Below, piece by piece: positions 16,649 to 25,189 of a DNA stretch of 36,435 nt. How positions within the stretch are numbered: position 1 is the stretch's first letter; each line of letters opens with the position of its first letter. The notes under the pieces were generated by a model. It made no database searches, was not told the origin of the DNA, and worked only from the letters and a program-made list of their open reading frames with translations. The stretch is from assembly GCF_900100075.1 (NCBI RefSeq), contig NZ_FNEG01000011.1:1-36435 (forward strand), written 5' to 3'. Made by a program: the position numbers and the translations under genes. Source of the DNA: Chryseobacterium jejuense. Lineage in GTDB: Bacteria > Bacteroidota > Bacteroidia > Flavobacteriales > Weeksellaceae.

Positions 16649-16671
16649 TTACACCTAAAAGAGAAATATTA
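16649..16671. promoter_or_regulatory. Distal conserved block upstream of tssD copy 1
   Basis: A 23-base AT-rich block beginning TTACACCTAAAAGAGAAATA matches the block at 25830-25852 at all but four positions. Both start 81 bases after the direct repeats, while the DNA between is largely unrelated. The role is unknown; it may be a second binding site. Confidence 0.35.
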
Positions 16672-16781
16672 TATTAAAAAACTTACTTTATGGCTATTTA
16701 AAAACCATCCAAACCTCATCATTTATAGTTCAGTTTTACTGGAGGCCTCCTTACTATTTGTACTGATAAATAAATTCAAAT

Positions 16782-17309
16782 TTAATGATCGGAATACCAA
16801 TATATATTCTGCAACTTATTCTTAGTCTTAATTTTTGTGAACTGCAATTCTTTTTGAGCTTCTTTCAGCAGTCTTTTCAATTCTGCTCCTTTATCTTGAT
16901 CATAACGACTTTTGTATTCTACATCATTCAGATAAATAGGGTGTGAATTCTTCAGACAAAACTTAAAGTATATTTTTGAATTGCGTAATTGCAGCGTCTT
17001 TGTCTCATAGTCGAATGAAAAGAATCCTATGATATCTGTCTTAGCATATTTTACGTATCTATTATTGTTTTTTTTCAGATAAAGATAATTATCATCAAAC
17101 CAGATAGTCATCTTAACAGAAATGACTTTCAGAATCAAATAACATGTTCCCAAATACAACAGGGTAAAAATGGTCATTAAAGAAACACTGAAATCAAATA
17201 AAAAATAATACAAAGCCCCATATAAAGCCATAGAAGGGATAATCACCAACACCGTCCAGCCTATCTGAAACGGTAGAACATTTTTTAATATGAATTCTCT
17301 TCTTGCCAT
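16782..17309 (-). CDS. Membrane protein with PH-like C-terminal part, 175 aa
   Basis: Two hydrophobic segments near the N-terminus (about residues 15-38 and 42-62) form a helical hairpin. The remaining ~110 residues alternate short beta strands (MTIWFDDNYLYLKK, KTLQLRNSKIYFKF) and end in a basic helix, a pattern seen in bacterial PH-like membrane proteins. No named family is recognised. The gene starts 12 bases after the preceding membrane protein gene, so the genes at 18469-16782 look like one operon downstream of the VgrG/PAAR-like group. An immunity or accessory role for the T6SS cluster is inference from position. Confidence 0.55.
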   Translation of the reverse strand: MARREFILKNVLPFQIGWTVLVIIPSMALYGALYYFLFDFSVSLMTIFTLLYLGTCYLILKVISVKMTIWFDDNYLYLKKNNNRYVKYAKTDIIGFFSFDYETKTLQLRNSKIYFKFCLKNSHPIYLNDVEYKSRYDQDKGAELKRLLKEAQKELQFTKIKTKNKLQNIYWYSDH

Positions 17310-17321
17310 TCCTCTTATACG

Positions 17322-17768
17322 TTAAGCTCCGAAACAGATTCCATAATATACAAGAAATCCACCCAGTAGAAAAAACAGTTTAAATCCTGTTTTTATTTTG
17401 TCTGCGTTATTGATTACAAATTTTACAGGGTTCTTATCCAGATTCTGCGCATTATACGTCTGATGGAATCTAATCAGTATATTATCTAAGATCACTTCTG
17501 TAAATAGCAAAACAAAGAAACTGTAGAAGAACAGGGAAATAATTCCCAGACAAATATTAAAAAGCTGTTTTTCGTAGATCAGAATACTATGATCAAAATT
17601 CTTAGCGTATAATAAAAATCCCAAGGGAGCTATGATAAAAAACAAAACCCCTGCAATAATTCCCAATCCAGTAATACGTAAAGCTTTATTTTTTGGATAC
17701 AGTACAGGCAGCCTGAAGAGCAACCATCCAAATGAAACCATAAATGCAATGTAAAATATAACTTTCAT
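17322..17768 (-). CDS. Uncharacterised four-helix membrane protein, 148 aa
   Basis: Mostly hydrophobic, with about four predicted membrane helices (near residues 2-20, 32-55, 68-95 and 127-146) and one soluble loop (about 96-126) containing RFHQTYNAQNLDKN. No conserved motif or family is recognised. It lies 14 bases after the stop of the preceding membrane protein gene and 12 bases before the next, clearly within the same transcription unit. Small polytopic proteins in such clusters are often immunity proteins against membrane-acting effectors, but nothing in the sequence proves this. Confidence 0.5.
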   Translation of the reverse strand: MKVIFYIAFMVSFGWLLFRLPVLYPKNKALRITGLGIIAGVLFFIIAPLGFLLYAKNFDHSILIYEKQLFNICLGIISLFFYSFFVLLFTEVILDNILIRFHQTYNAQNLDKNPVKFVINNADKIKTGFKLFFLLGGFLVYYGICFGA

Positions 17769-17782
17769 GATGAGCTATTCTT

Positions 17783-18469
17783 TTATTTATGATCAATATA
17801 ATAGATGAAACAAGTCATTAAAAGGATCATCACTCCTCCTGCGATTCCTAAAATGAATATAATGACCTGCCATGGCTTCATTTTGTTTATGATTGAATAT
17901 TTTATTTTTTCCCCTTTTACCACATACACTCCAAAGTTAGGAATGATGGTAGTATTGATGATATTTCTGAGCTCTTTCTTATTGAAATTTTTATTGATAT
18001 AAGGTTTGATGTATTGAACAAAGGCATCCAACTCATCAATATCTTTTTGTGATGAAAATGGAGCGAGTCCTGTATCCCCTACTCTTATTTTAATGATATT
18101 ATCGGCTGTTTTAATCGTCAGGTAGCGTAATCCTATATTACCAAGATTTTTGATCATCTTAATTTCAGATGCATGGAACTGATAGTCCAGATTTCTAAAT
18201 GTAATGTGAAACTGATTATCTTTTATATTGATGATCCAGGTCTTTTCTTTAACGAGTCTGCTTAATTGCCTGAGTGTAATCATGCATACTCCAATAGTCA
18301 TAATACTGGCAAACGCCACCGATTTTAGGAAATGAATATTGGGAAACAGCAGGTCACCTCCAAATAAAATTCCAAGCATGGTACATAATCCAGGAATGAT
18401 TAATAACAGAGCCAGTCTAAGTTCTGTTTTGAAATTCAGCCCCTGAAAACTAAATACTCTGTCTTTCAT
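17783..18469 (-). CDS. Membrane protein with PH-like central part, 228 aa
   Basis: Two membrane segments (about residues 18-40 and 48-67) lead into a beta-rich segment: KTWIINIKDNQFHITFRNL, then YQFHASEIKMIKNL, then RYLTIKTADNIIKIRV. This looks like a bacterial PH-like fold. A final membrane helix lies near residues 198-222. The overall plan resembles the 175-residue protein two genes downstream and the 325-residue protein of the PAAR-like group, so these may be distant relatives. It is encoded 45 bases after the TPR-like gene. Function unknown; membrane-bound accessory or immunity protein is a guess from the cluster. Confidence 0.5.
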   Translation of the reverse strand: MKDRVFSFQGLNFKTELRLALLLIIPGLCTMLGILFGGDLLFPNIHFLKSVAFASIMTIGVCMITLRQLSRLVKEKTWIINIKDNQFHITFRNLDYQFHASEIKMIKNLGNIGLRYLTIKTADNIIKIRVGDTGLAPFSSQKDIDELDAFVQYIKPYINKNFNKKELRNIINTTIIPNFGVYVVKGEKIKYSIINKMKPWQVIIFILGIAGGVMILLMTCFIYYIDHK

Positions 18470-18514
18470 TGGTTTTGGTTATCATCATTTTTCTTTCCGC
18501 TTAAGATAATAAAT

Positions 18515-18970
18515 TTAGTTACTTTGACTTCGCTCCAGAGAATCCAGAATGTTTAAATTTCTTTCACTATATGGGTTACCCAGTTTGCGTGATTCTTCCA
18601 TGAAAAGCCTTCCTTTTTTATAGTCTTTATCTTCTATATAAGCAATTCCTAATAGATTGATAATCTTGGTATGGTCATCTGTACTGTAGTTTTTATTTTT
18701 ATAAGCAGGTTCCAGATACCGGAGCGCATTATAGGGTTCTCCTACTTCCAGATATGAATTGGCCAATGGCATTATAATTTCAGGGTGTTCTTTTAAATCT
18801 ACCGTTACAAACTGAGTAATTGCAAAACCATATTCTTTACGTTCATAAGCTTTCCAGCCTTTATCCAGCCTTTCACTATCCCCAAACGAGAAAACATAAT
18901 TATTTTTTGCAATAGCGATTATACTTAGAGCTGCGATTACGCCTATGATGATAGATGTTGTTTTTTTCAT
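18515..18970 (-). CDS. TPR-like membrane-anchored protein, 151 aa
   Basis: An N-terminal hydrophobic segment (residues 5-22) can serve as signal anchor. The rest is helical with TPR/Sel1-like repeats: AYERKEYGFAITQF, ANSYLEVGEPYNALRYLEPA and GIAYIEDKDYKKGRLFMEES each show the small-residue and aromatic spacing of TPR helices. Such repeats usually bind other proteins, and the domain would lie outside the inner membrane. The gene is followed by three membrane protein genes and preceded by a decayed gene. No specific function is recognised. Confidence 0.55.
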   Translation of the reverse strand: MKKTTSIIIGVIAALSIIAIAKNNYVFSFGDSERLDKGWKAYERKEYGFAITQFVTVDLKEHPEIIMPLANSYLEVGEPYNALRYLEPAYKNKNYSTDDHTKIINLLGIAYIEDKDYKKGRLFMEESRKLGNPYSERNLNILDSLERSQSN

Positions 18971-18979
18971 GGTATATTA

Positions 18980-19243
18980 TTAGAAAAGAGCTACAGACAT
19001 TCTACCACTTTTTTTCACAAAAGGAGCTCCGTCAAAATAAACTTCATCCCTTCCATCCTGTGGAAGCCTTTCATAATTGGGAATTTTTACAATCATTGAA
19101 TTATTCTTGTATACCTGAATATCTTTATCAGTAATTTCTTCTTCTCTCTTTGTTTACTGATATCCTGGAATAATAATTCTGAAGATTATTAGTACAACAA
19201 TACTTATAGCGAATAAAACACGAAGCTTATGAAGCGTAATCGT
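18980..19243 (-). pseudogene. Decayed gene with in-frame stop, membrane-anchored protein
   Basis: The minus strand from 19243 to a stop at 18980 is one frame of 88 codons broken by a TAA at 19154-19156. Before the stop it encodes a membrane segment (LRVLFAISIVVLIIFRIIIP); after it comes a soluble stretch containing NNSMIVKIPNYERLPQDGRD and YFDGAPFVKKSG. No ATG precedes the membrane segment. Both halves look like real protein in a single frame, so an inactivated small gene is the best reading. The gap between the TPR-like gene and the PAAR-like gene otherwise holds nothing recognisable (19244-19386). Confidence 0.6.
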
Positions 19244-19386
19244 TTATATTGATTAATAATTTTGTGCGATTATCTTTTTCCCGATTATAAAACGTTTATA
19301 CTCAAAATCTCACAATACAAATAGATACCAAAAATTAAATATTGAAGCCTTAATAGCTACTTACTTTTTCCTGATATATCTTATTA

Positions 19387-20667
19387 TCAATTCTGTGCTG
19401 CATTGATTGTAACTCCGCCCGCTGACTGGTTTGCAAATGAATCTGCTAATACACTAAAAGTCCATTCGTTGAGAGGCGAAACCAGTAAAGGAAGTACCAA
19501 TCCTGCCACATTTATTGCGCCTCCAAAACCTTCAGCAGCCTGACCTTTCATTGCTTTATTGGTTTCAGCCCGATGCTCATTAATTACTCGATTACCTTTA
19601 TTACTTGTTTTTTCTCTTGGAAGAATTTTTCCACTACCTTTTCTTTTCATGGCTTCTACTGCCTGAGCTCCGGATCGGGTTTTCTTCATTTCTGCTACTA
19701 TTTCTGCTGTTCTAGCTTCCCGTTCTGCACGGGTACCCTTCAGGTTCATAATCTCTTTGATATACTTTTCGTTCTGATTTTGTCGATATTTATCATAAGA
19801 AAGATTGAGTAACTCTCCAGCAGCAGTAGTTTGTGATGTTCCGATATATGGATCATCAGGAGTGTCTACCGTAAAGGAACCTTCCATATTTTTGCGTGAT
19901 GCCAGCATCTGATCATAAGTAGTATTACCATCACCACCGTATATTCCCTGCATTCCCTGCGCCTCCCAAGTAGAAATGGGTTGAAAAATAAGATAGGCAC
20001 CTATAATTCCTACTGTAGCTTCTTTTCCACCTGCCAAAAGACCTGGTCCCAATGCGCCTAATCCACCGCCGGCAGCAACAGCTGCCGTTCCAGCTGAAAG
20101 CCCGATACCGTATCCGAAAAGTCCACTGATTACAGCTGTTAAGCTGACTTCTCCCCAATTTCTGAAAGCCACATTTTTTGCTGCAGATTTTGCTTCTGCT
20201 TCATCAAGAAATGGAGTAAGAATTCCCGGACCGGCAGAACATTTAAGAAATGATTTTTGAGTAAGGGCTTTATGTCCTTCAAATTTTACATTTGAATGAG
20301 GATTGACCCATTCTACAAGATTAGGGTTACATTTTGTACTGTTTGATGCTATAAGCACTGTTGCAGCAACAGCTACTGCTCCTAAAACAATAGCTCCTAC
20401 CCCAAAAGTACAAATTGAAAATGCTACGGCCAATCCCAGCGCTAAACCAGCCACCAAAAATGACCATGCTGCAGCCTGCCCCCAATTGCTCTTGCACTCA
20501 AAATCATCTTTTAAAACTTTATCTACTTCTGTAAGCAGGGGCTGTTTCTCTGATTTATAGACTACAGAAAGATTCCACATTTTAGGATCTACAAGTAATA
20601 CTCCTGGAGATGGATTCATCTGATAGCTACAAACTACATGTGTTTCCTGAGGAAGATACCTACTCAT
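19387..20667 (-). CDS. PAAR-like T6SS spike/effector protein, 426 aa
   Basis: The N-terminus (YLPQETHVVCSYQMNPSPGVLLV), a Cys-containing hydrophobic hairpin (about residues 65-107) and FEGHKALTQKSFLKCSAGPG (129-148) follow the pattern of Bacteroidota DUF4280/PAAR-like proteins that cap VgrG. Two more glycine/alanine-rich hydrophobic regions (about 175-230 and 383-397) and a highly charged stretch (about 300-375) follow; no toxin catalytic motif is visible. It could be a tip protein with a membrane-acting C-terminus. Its ATG overlaps the stop of the upstream membrane protein gene by four bases (ATGA), and that gene, the LysM gene and vgrG precede it, so all are likely co-expressed. The toxic activity is unproven. 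Confidence 0.6.
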   Translation of the reverse strand: MSRYLPQETHVVCSYQMNPSPGVLLVDPKMWNLSVVYKSEKQPLLTEVDKVLKDDFECKSNWGQAAAWSFLVAGLALGLAVAFSICTFGVGAIVLGAVAVAATVLIASNSTKCNPNLVEWVNPHSNVKFEGHKALTQKSFLKCSAGPGILTPFLDEAEAKSAAKNVAFRNWGEVSLTAVISGLFGYGIGLSAGTAAVAAGGGLGALGPGLLAGGKEATVGIIGAYLIFQPISTWEAQGMQGIYGGDGNTTYDQMLASRKNMEGSFTVDTPDDPYIGTSQTTAAGELLNLSYDKYRQNQNEKYIKEIMNLKGTRAEREARTAEIVAEMKKTRSGAQAVEAMKRKGSGKILPREKTSNKGNRVINEHRAETNKAMKGQAAEGFGGAINVAGLVLPLLVSPLNEWTFSVLADSFANQSAGGVTINAAQN

Positions 20668-21641
20668 AATTTATAAATTTTCTTTATTTGATTTTTATTT
20701 GTTCCAACAGTAATTTCCGGGGAAAAACCATCGAGTTTCCAATAATTACTAATAGAATTTACAAACTTCGGTGTCACAAAATTTAATGAATATGTGTTTT
20801 TATCGGTTGTATAAAACAATATCCGTAAAACCTTTTGATCCGCCGCATTCTCTACTACGTGAACTTCATGAATTTGTTTTTTAAGCAAAATAAATTGTTG
20901 AGAACCTTTAAAAGTCAAAGCATCTCTTGTTAATTCAATGACTTTAATTCCCGAAGTAAAATAAAAGTAGAGATATACCAGAGAACAATATAAAAACAGG
21001 AAAGGAAGTGTTACCAAAATTTCCAAAAATGCATTTTTTGTCCTTGTTATTATTCCTATATCGTTTTTATAAGGTGCTATTATATTTCTAAATAATAGCA
21101 TAAAAGCGAAGCCAATTATAACGAAAATGATGAATTTAACTTTAGGATTTTTGATCAAAAAAGAGTTTACCAGAATCTGCTCGTCTGTATTGGCTATCTT
21201 ACTTTCATTATCTCCATTCAAATCCATTAAAAAATCATTGTATTCCTGTGTACTGCTCTGAAATGGGTGTCTTGAAACAGTAATTTTATTACCCTCAAAT
21301 GGAAACTGGATTTTATGATCTTCTATTCTTATTTCATTTTTAAGGAGTGTATAGCTTTTCTTTTTGTAATCTATACTTATAGATTGATCAATAAACCTGA
21401 TACTTCCTTTTGACGAAAAAATATACTCTAAAATCTTATAGATAACAATACCATGAAACATGTAAAATAGAAAGAGTACAAAATATAGAAAAGTACTGTT
21501 AATATTTAGATTAGGCGAGTGAATTACGTCAGCAAGATATTCCCAACCCGGTACAAAATAAGAATACAACAGCACAATAAGGAGTGTTAAAATCACAACA
21601 CCTACCTTTTTACTATTGTTTAATGTCTTTATAAAAATCAT
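20664..21641 (-). CDS. Four-helix membrane protein beside PAAR-like gene, 325 aa
   Basis: About four membrane helices (near residues 12-30, 48-72, 165-185 and 204-228) are arranged in two pairs. Each pair is followed by a beta-rich soluble part: residues 80-130, with IRFIDQSISIDYKKKSYTLL, and 232-320, with IKVIELTRDALTFKGSQQF. This reads as a duplicated membrane-hairpin plus PH-like unit. The stop overlaps the start of the PAAR-like gene by four bases, implying coupled translation and matched amounts. It may be an immunity protein or a loading factor for the PAAR-like protein; neither is shown by the sequence. The protein is low in Cys and has no signal peptide. Confidence 0.55.
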   Translation of the reverse strand: MIFIKTLNNSKKVGVVILTLLIVLLYSYFVPGWEYLADVIHSPNLNINSTFLYFVLFLFYMFHGIVIYKILEYIFSSKGSIRFIDQSISIDYKKKSYTLLKNEIRIEDHKIQFPFEGNKITVSRHPFQSSTQEYNDFLMDLNGDNESKIANTDEQILVNSFLIKNPKVKFIIFVIIGFAFMLLFRNIIAPYKNDIGIITRTKNAFLEILVTLPFLFLYCSLVYLYFYFTSGIKVIELTRDALTFKGSQQFILLKKQIHEVHVVENAADQKVLRILFYTTDKNTYSLNFVTPKFVNSISNYWKLDGFSPEITVGTNKNQIKKIYKL

Positions 21642-21666
21642 ATCTTTCCAGAATTAATGAATGCTT

Positions 21667-22719
21667 TTATATTTTTCTCAGATTAAATATACATTCAGAT
21701 TTTATATTATTCTCTATATTTTCGATGATTGATAACTCTGCTTTCTCCAATGTTTTTGTTTTCAGATTGTAAGTAAACAGATTTCTCATATCAAGTTTAT
21801 ACTCAGAAAATTTATATTTTATAAGAGGCTGATGATACTTTTCATAGCCTTTGGTTACTTTGTCCAACAGTTCTTCAGATTCAATTGTCTCCCAAACTTT
21901 TCTGATGGTAATAAGATCTTCATCTTTTTTCAGTACATCATATCTCACTTTCATAGGGACAACCACATCCGGAAAAAGCTGTGATTGATAGGTATATTCT
22001 TCTGATTCCATATTTTCATCTGCATTATACAGATACTTATCTAACAGGGTAAGATAAAAAAGATCTCTGTTATAATCTTTTTCGTCATTATACTGACTGG
22101 AAAACTGTAAATCCCCTTCCTGGATAAGCTTCACATACTCCTGAGGCTTTGTTTGTTTTACCACTTTGATAAACTCAATTTCGTTAAGTTTATTTCTTTT
22201 AAACTGCTCCCAGTTTTTCTTTATCTTATTTTTATCAGCAATTTTACTGAATCTTCCAAGTGTATTGATTTCTACCAAGCAGTCATTTCTGATATAATCT
22301 ACTTCGGATACAAAGTCGAAAACACGGGATAGTGCCGGTGGATTAAATTCATAAAAAAAATCGCAAAGCTTAACCTTCACCAGATGATTTGTTAAATTAA
22401 AAGCTACTTCATATTCTTTTTTAAGCTGAGAATAGCTTTTTACTTCGTCTTCTATTCTGGTTATATTCAGTTGTTCAGCTCTATATCTGTTTTTTTTTTC
22501 GTAAGATGTATAATCAATGTTTTTTTTCTCTTCTTTATCTTTTTGCAGTGGTATTATCACTGTATCAATATGAATGGGCAGATAATTTCCAAAAAATTGC
22601 TGAGTCACTGGTGAGTGTGAATTATGAAAAGCCAGCAGCTCCTTCCCTGTCATTTGATATTTCTCCGCTATTGACTCTAATGAATCTCCCTGTTTTATCT
22701 GATACTTACTGTATTCCAT
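21667..22719 (-). CDS. LysM-domain protein linked to VgrG, 350 aa
   Basis: Residues 4-56 form a LysM domain (YQIKQGDSLESIAEKYQMTG ... LLAFHN ... IHIDTVIIPL) at the very N-terminus with no signal peptide. The other 290 residues are helical and charged with no known domain. In contractile injection systems, LysM proteins help join the spike or baseplate; cytoplasmic LysM proteins beside vgrG and PAAR-like genes are common in Bacteroidota T6SS clusters and may act as adaptors. A peptidoglycan-binding effector role is the alternative, but the lack of an export signal would then require T6SS delivery. The gene is 70 bases after vgrG and 25 bases before the membrane protein gene. Confidence 0.65.
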   Translation of the reverse strand: MEYSKYQIKQGDSLESIAEKYQMTGKELLAFHNSHSPVTQQFFGNYLPIHIDTVIIPLQKDKEEKKNIDYTSYEKKNRYRAEQLNITRIEDEVKSYSQLKKEYEVAFNLTNHLVKVKLCDFFYEFNPPALSRVFDFVSEVDYIRNDCLVEINTLGRFSKIADKNKIKKNWEQFKRNKLNEIEFIKVVKQTKPQEYVKLIQEGDLQFSSQYNDEKDYNRDLFYLTLLDKYLYNADENMESEEYTYQSQLFPDVVVPMKVRYDVLKKDEDLITIRKVWETIESEELLDKVTKGYEKYHQPLIKYKFSEYKLDMRNLFTYNLKTKTLEKAELSIIENIENNIKSECIFNLRKI

Positions 22720-22789
22720 ACAATGGATTTCTACTATTAATAATTAAAAAAATTCCAGTTCCTGCTCTGGCTGAATCTATTGATGAGGA

Positions 22790-24985
22790 TTAATTAATAT
22801 CTACTTGAGCTCCTTTAATGGTCACATTACCATCTATAACTATTCCTGGATTTCCTGCTTTTTTTCCAACATTGGTAAGACTAAATCCTTCTATATTTAC
22901 AGTATCAGACTTCAAAGTAATAGCAGTTTTTGAGATTTCAATACTACTGTTTCCCACTTTAATCGTTATTTTTTCAGCTCCAGTTAAATCAATAACTCCG
23001 GCATTATCCATTTTAAGTACGCTTTTCCCTTTTCCTACATCAACTTTATGCGTATTACCAACATCTGCGGTATGATCGCACCCTACTTCAAGTTTCTTAT
23101 TGTTGCCAATTTTATCAGTTTTGTCATTGCCTACTGTTTTGTTGCTGTTATTATTGGCATTATGAACTACATTTCCAGAACCATCAAAAAACATATGAGC
23201 TCCGCCCTGATCTTTAAGGTTCATGGATCCAGCTCCATTGTCATACATTAATTCTGCTCCACTCCTTCCACTAAAGCTCATCACATTATTTCCAGCTCCC
23301 CCTCCGGCACCAATGCCTCCATGAAACATTCCACCCATGACAAACGGACGGTCTGGATGCTGGTGTACAAAGTTGATGATTACCTGATCTCCTACTTCAG
23401 GGATGGACATAAACCCACGGTTTTTGCTTACCTTATCGCTGCTTCCGGCATCGGGAGACATCACACGGATAAATTCTGTAATATCCGGACCATTCTGCCA
23501 GTCAAACTGTACCTGAACTCTTCCCTGATTCTGAGGATCTGTATTAGAAACTACTTTTGCAAACTGAGCTTCTGCTCTTGGGGTTTCAAATTCCGGACGT
23601 GGGATATAGCCAGTATCTGCGGCAATGGCTTCAAATTTACCGTCATAATACCCTCTGGCATCTACCTCATGGGTCACCTCAATAATCATCAGTTTGGTGA
23701 AATAAGAAGTTTCATTGCTATCGGATTTACGCATTTCAATATCTGCCGTACATCCAGGGTATAGGAAAGGAACGGTAGTAGTTCCGGAAGTGATAAAAAC
23801 TTCTGAAGCCTTACTTCCGGCAGTTCCTTTTTGGGAAGCATCAATATCCATAAAAGAGGTGGCTTTTATTGGAGCCACTCTTAAAGATGGAGTAGTAAAG
23901 GTTTTTTCTGATATTTCGTAAGCACGTCTTGCAATATCCGAGGTATGGCTGATTTTTGAGCTTCCACCCGTCATTTTTTCATTTTTACTACTGTTGTAGC
24001 CATAAAAACTGGGGCTTACGTGCTGAGCTTTCATTTTGATCGCAATATCGCTTACACTGCTTCCATACGTAAGTTTTACTGGTTTTTCCTGAGGTGGGAG
24101 TTTTCCAAAATGCAATACTTCACCGTCATAAAAAAACTGTTCACCGTAAGCTTCTGCCATTCTCGCAAGATAATTATAGTGCGTTTCTTCGTATTGTGAG
24201 CTGTAGGAAACATTTCCATGTTGGGCATCTACTCTGAAATCAAATTTATTATGTCCCAGCCCTTCACTGATAACGTGATACGCAATACTGTTCAAACTCA
24301 TGGGCTGGCTTCCTCCAAAACTCTGAATGTGAGGTGCCGCATCCAAAAGTACTGTAGGGCTATATCCTTTAAGAACAATATTTCCAAGACTTCCTTTTTC
24401 CTGGCTGAACCCTACTTCTGTGACTACTCCCACGAAATTACGTTCCGCTCCCTGTATAATATCTTTATATTTAAAAACAACAGTGATTCTTTTTCCAAGG
24501 AAATTCTGTGCTTCCTGAAGATTATGGTTTTCTACGCTACCCAATGTATCATGAGCCAGGGTAAGACTAAATTCATGATGTTTGGCAGCACTCTGTACCA
24601 GCTTAAAATGTTTAAAATGGTTGATGATCTGCCCTTCAATAACCACATCCAGTTTTACCACACGGTTGATTCCGGCGATAATACTTTGAGGAATGGCTTC
24701 GGCATTGTGTATTTTTGAGGTGGGTTGTTTAGCCCACACTTTATTTTCAACGATAGAAGGATTGTTCGGAACAAAGGTCTGGTTCATAAACATATTGCCA
24801 CCTTGTACAGCACTCATGCCCTGTTGTCCTTCTTTTACAGCTTTATTCACTTTACTGCCCGCTTTATTCAGCTTATCTTCTGCTTTTTCAGCAACGTTTT
24901 CCTTTACATTTTTCAACTGCTCTTTGCTCCCTTTCAAATCAGTCTTTGGGCTATCTTCTTTAATTGTCTTGTCATCCTGAAACAT
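22790..24985 (-). CDS. tssI: T6SS spike protein VgrG (TssI), 731 aa
   Basis: The spike protein with domains in order: a charged Lys/Glu/Ala-rich N-terminal extension (about 1-85), the gp27-like base (about 105-470, with HFKLVQSAAKHHEFSLTLAH and ETHYNYLARMAEAYGEQFFY), an OB-fold (about 490-565, with VSNTDPQNQGRVQVQFDW and HPDRPFVMGGMFHG), and a repetitive beta-helix tail (about 590-731) made of GN-K and VG-K type repeats ending in GAQVDIN. It trimerises, sits on the TssD tube and punctures the target envelope. It is encoded about 200 bases after tssD copy 2, past that gene's terminator, and leads the LysM/membrane/PAAR-like gene group, which probably forms its tip and cargo. Confidence 0.95.
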   Translation of the reverse strand: MFQDDKTIKEDSPKTDLKGSKEQLKNVKENVAEKAEDKLNKAGSKVNKAVKEGQQGMSAVQGGNMFMNQTFVPNNPSIVENKVWAKQPTSKIHNAEAIPQSIIAGINRVVKLDVVIEGQIINHFKHFKLVQSAAKHHEFSLTLAHDTLGSVENHNLQEAQNFLGKRITVVFKYKDIIQGAERNFVGVVTEVGFSQEKGSLGNIVLKGYSPTVLLDAAPHIQSFGGSQPMSLNSIAYHVISEGLGHNKFDFRVDAQHGNVSYSSQYEETHYNYLARMAEAYGEQFFYDGEVLHFGKLPPQEKPVKLTYGSSVSDIAIKMKAQHVSPSFYGYNSSKNEKMTGGSSKISHTSDIARRAYEISEKTFTTPSLRVAPIKATSFMDIDASQKGTAGSKASEVFITSGTTTVPFLYPGCTADIEMRKSDSNETSYFTKLMIIEVTHEVDARGYYDGKFEAIAADTGYIPRPEFETPRAEAQFAKVVSNTDPQNQGRVQVQFDWQNGPDITEFIRVMSPDAGSSDKVSKNRGFMSIPEVGDQVIINFVHQHPDRPFVMGGMFHGGIGAGGGAGNNVMSFSGRSGAELMYDNGAGSMNLKDQGGAHMFFDGSGNVVHNANNNSNKTVGNDKTDKIGNNKKLEVGCDHTADVGNTHKVDVGKGKSVLKMDNAGVIDLTGAEKITIKVGNSSIEISKTAITLKSDTVNIEGFSLTNVGKKAGNPGIVIDGNVTIKGAQVDIN

Positions 24986-25114
24986 AGTGTTTGTGTTTAA
25001 GTTAAAAATTAAATAAACTGCTGATTATCCAGCAACAGAATCAAAAAATATAAGGTTAGATCTACAAGATCTGCTTGTTAAATGGCTCATGTCTGAAATC
25101 TATAGGTCCTTATG

Positions 25115-25155
25115 AAAAAACAGGACAGTATACTCTTTCGAGCGCACTGTCCTGT
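25115..25155 (-). terminator. Terminator after tssD copy 2
   Basis: ACAGGACAGT (25120-25129) pairs perfectly with ACTGTCCTGT (25146-25155), and the A6 run at 25115-25120 gives U6 on the minus strand. It would let tssD be made in excess of vgrG downstream, as expected for a tube subunit needed in many copies. Confidence 0.8.
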
Positions 25156-25189
25156 ACCAATTTTATTTTTACTAAGATGATGAATAGGC

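Noticed and set aside
22818..23764. Several plus-strand open frames of 67-147 codons opposite vgrG
   Set aside because: They are antisense shadows of the repetitive VgrG coding sequence with no recognisable domains.
25058..25072. AGATCT repeated twice before vgrG as an operator
   Set aside because: The two six-base sites are short palindromes that can arise by chance, and nothing comparable was seen upstream of other genes here.
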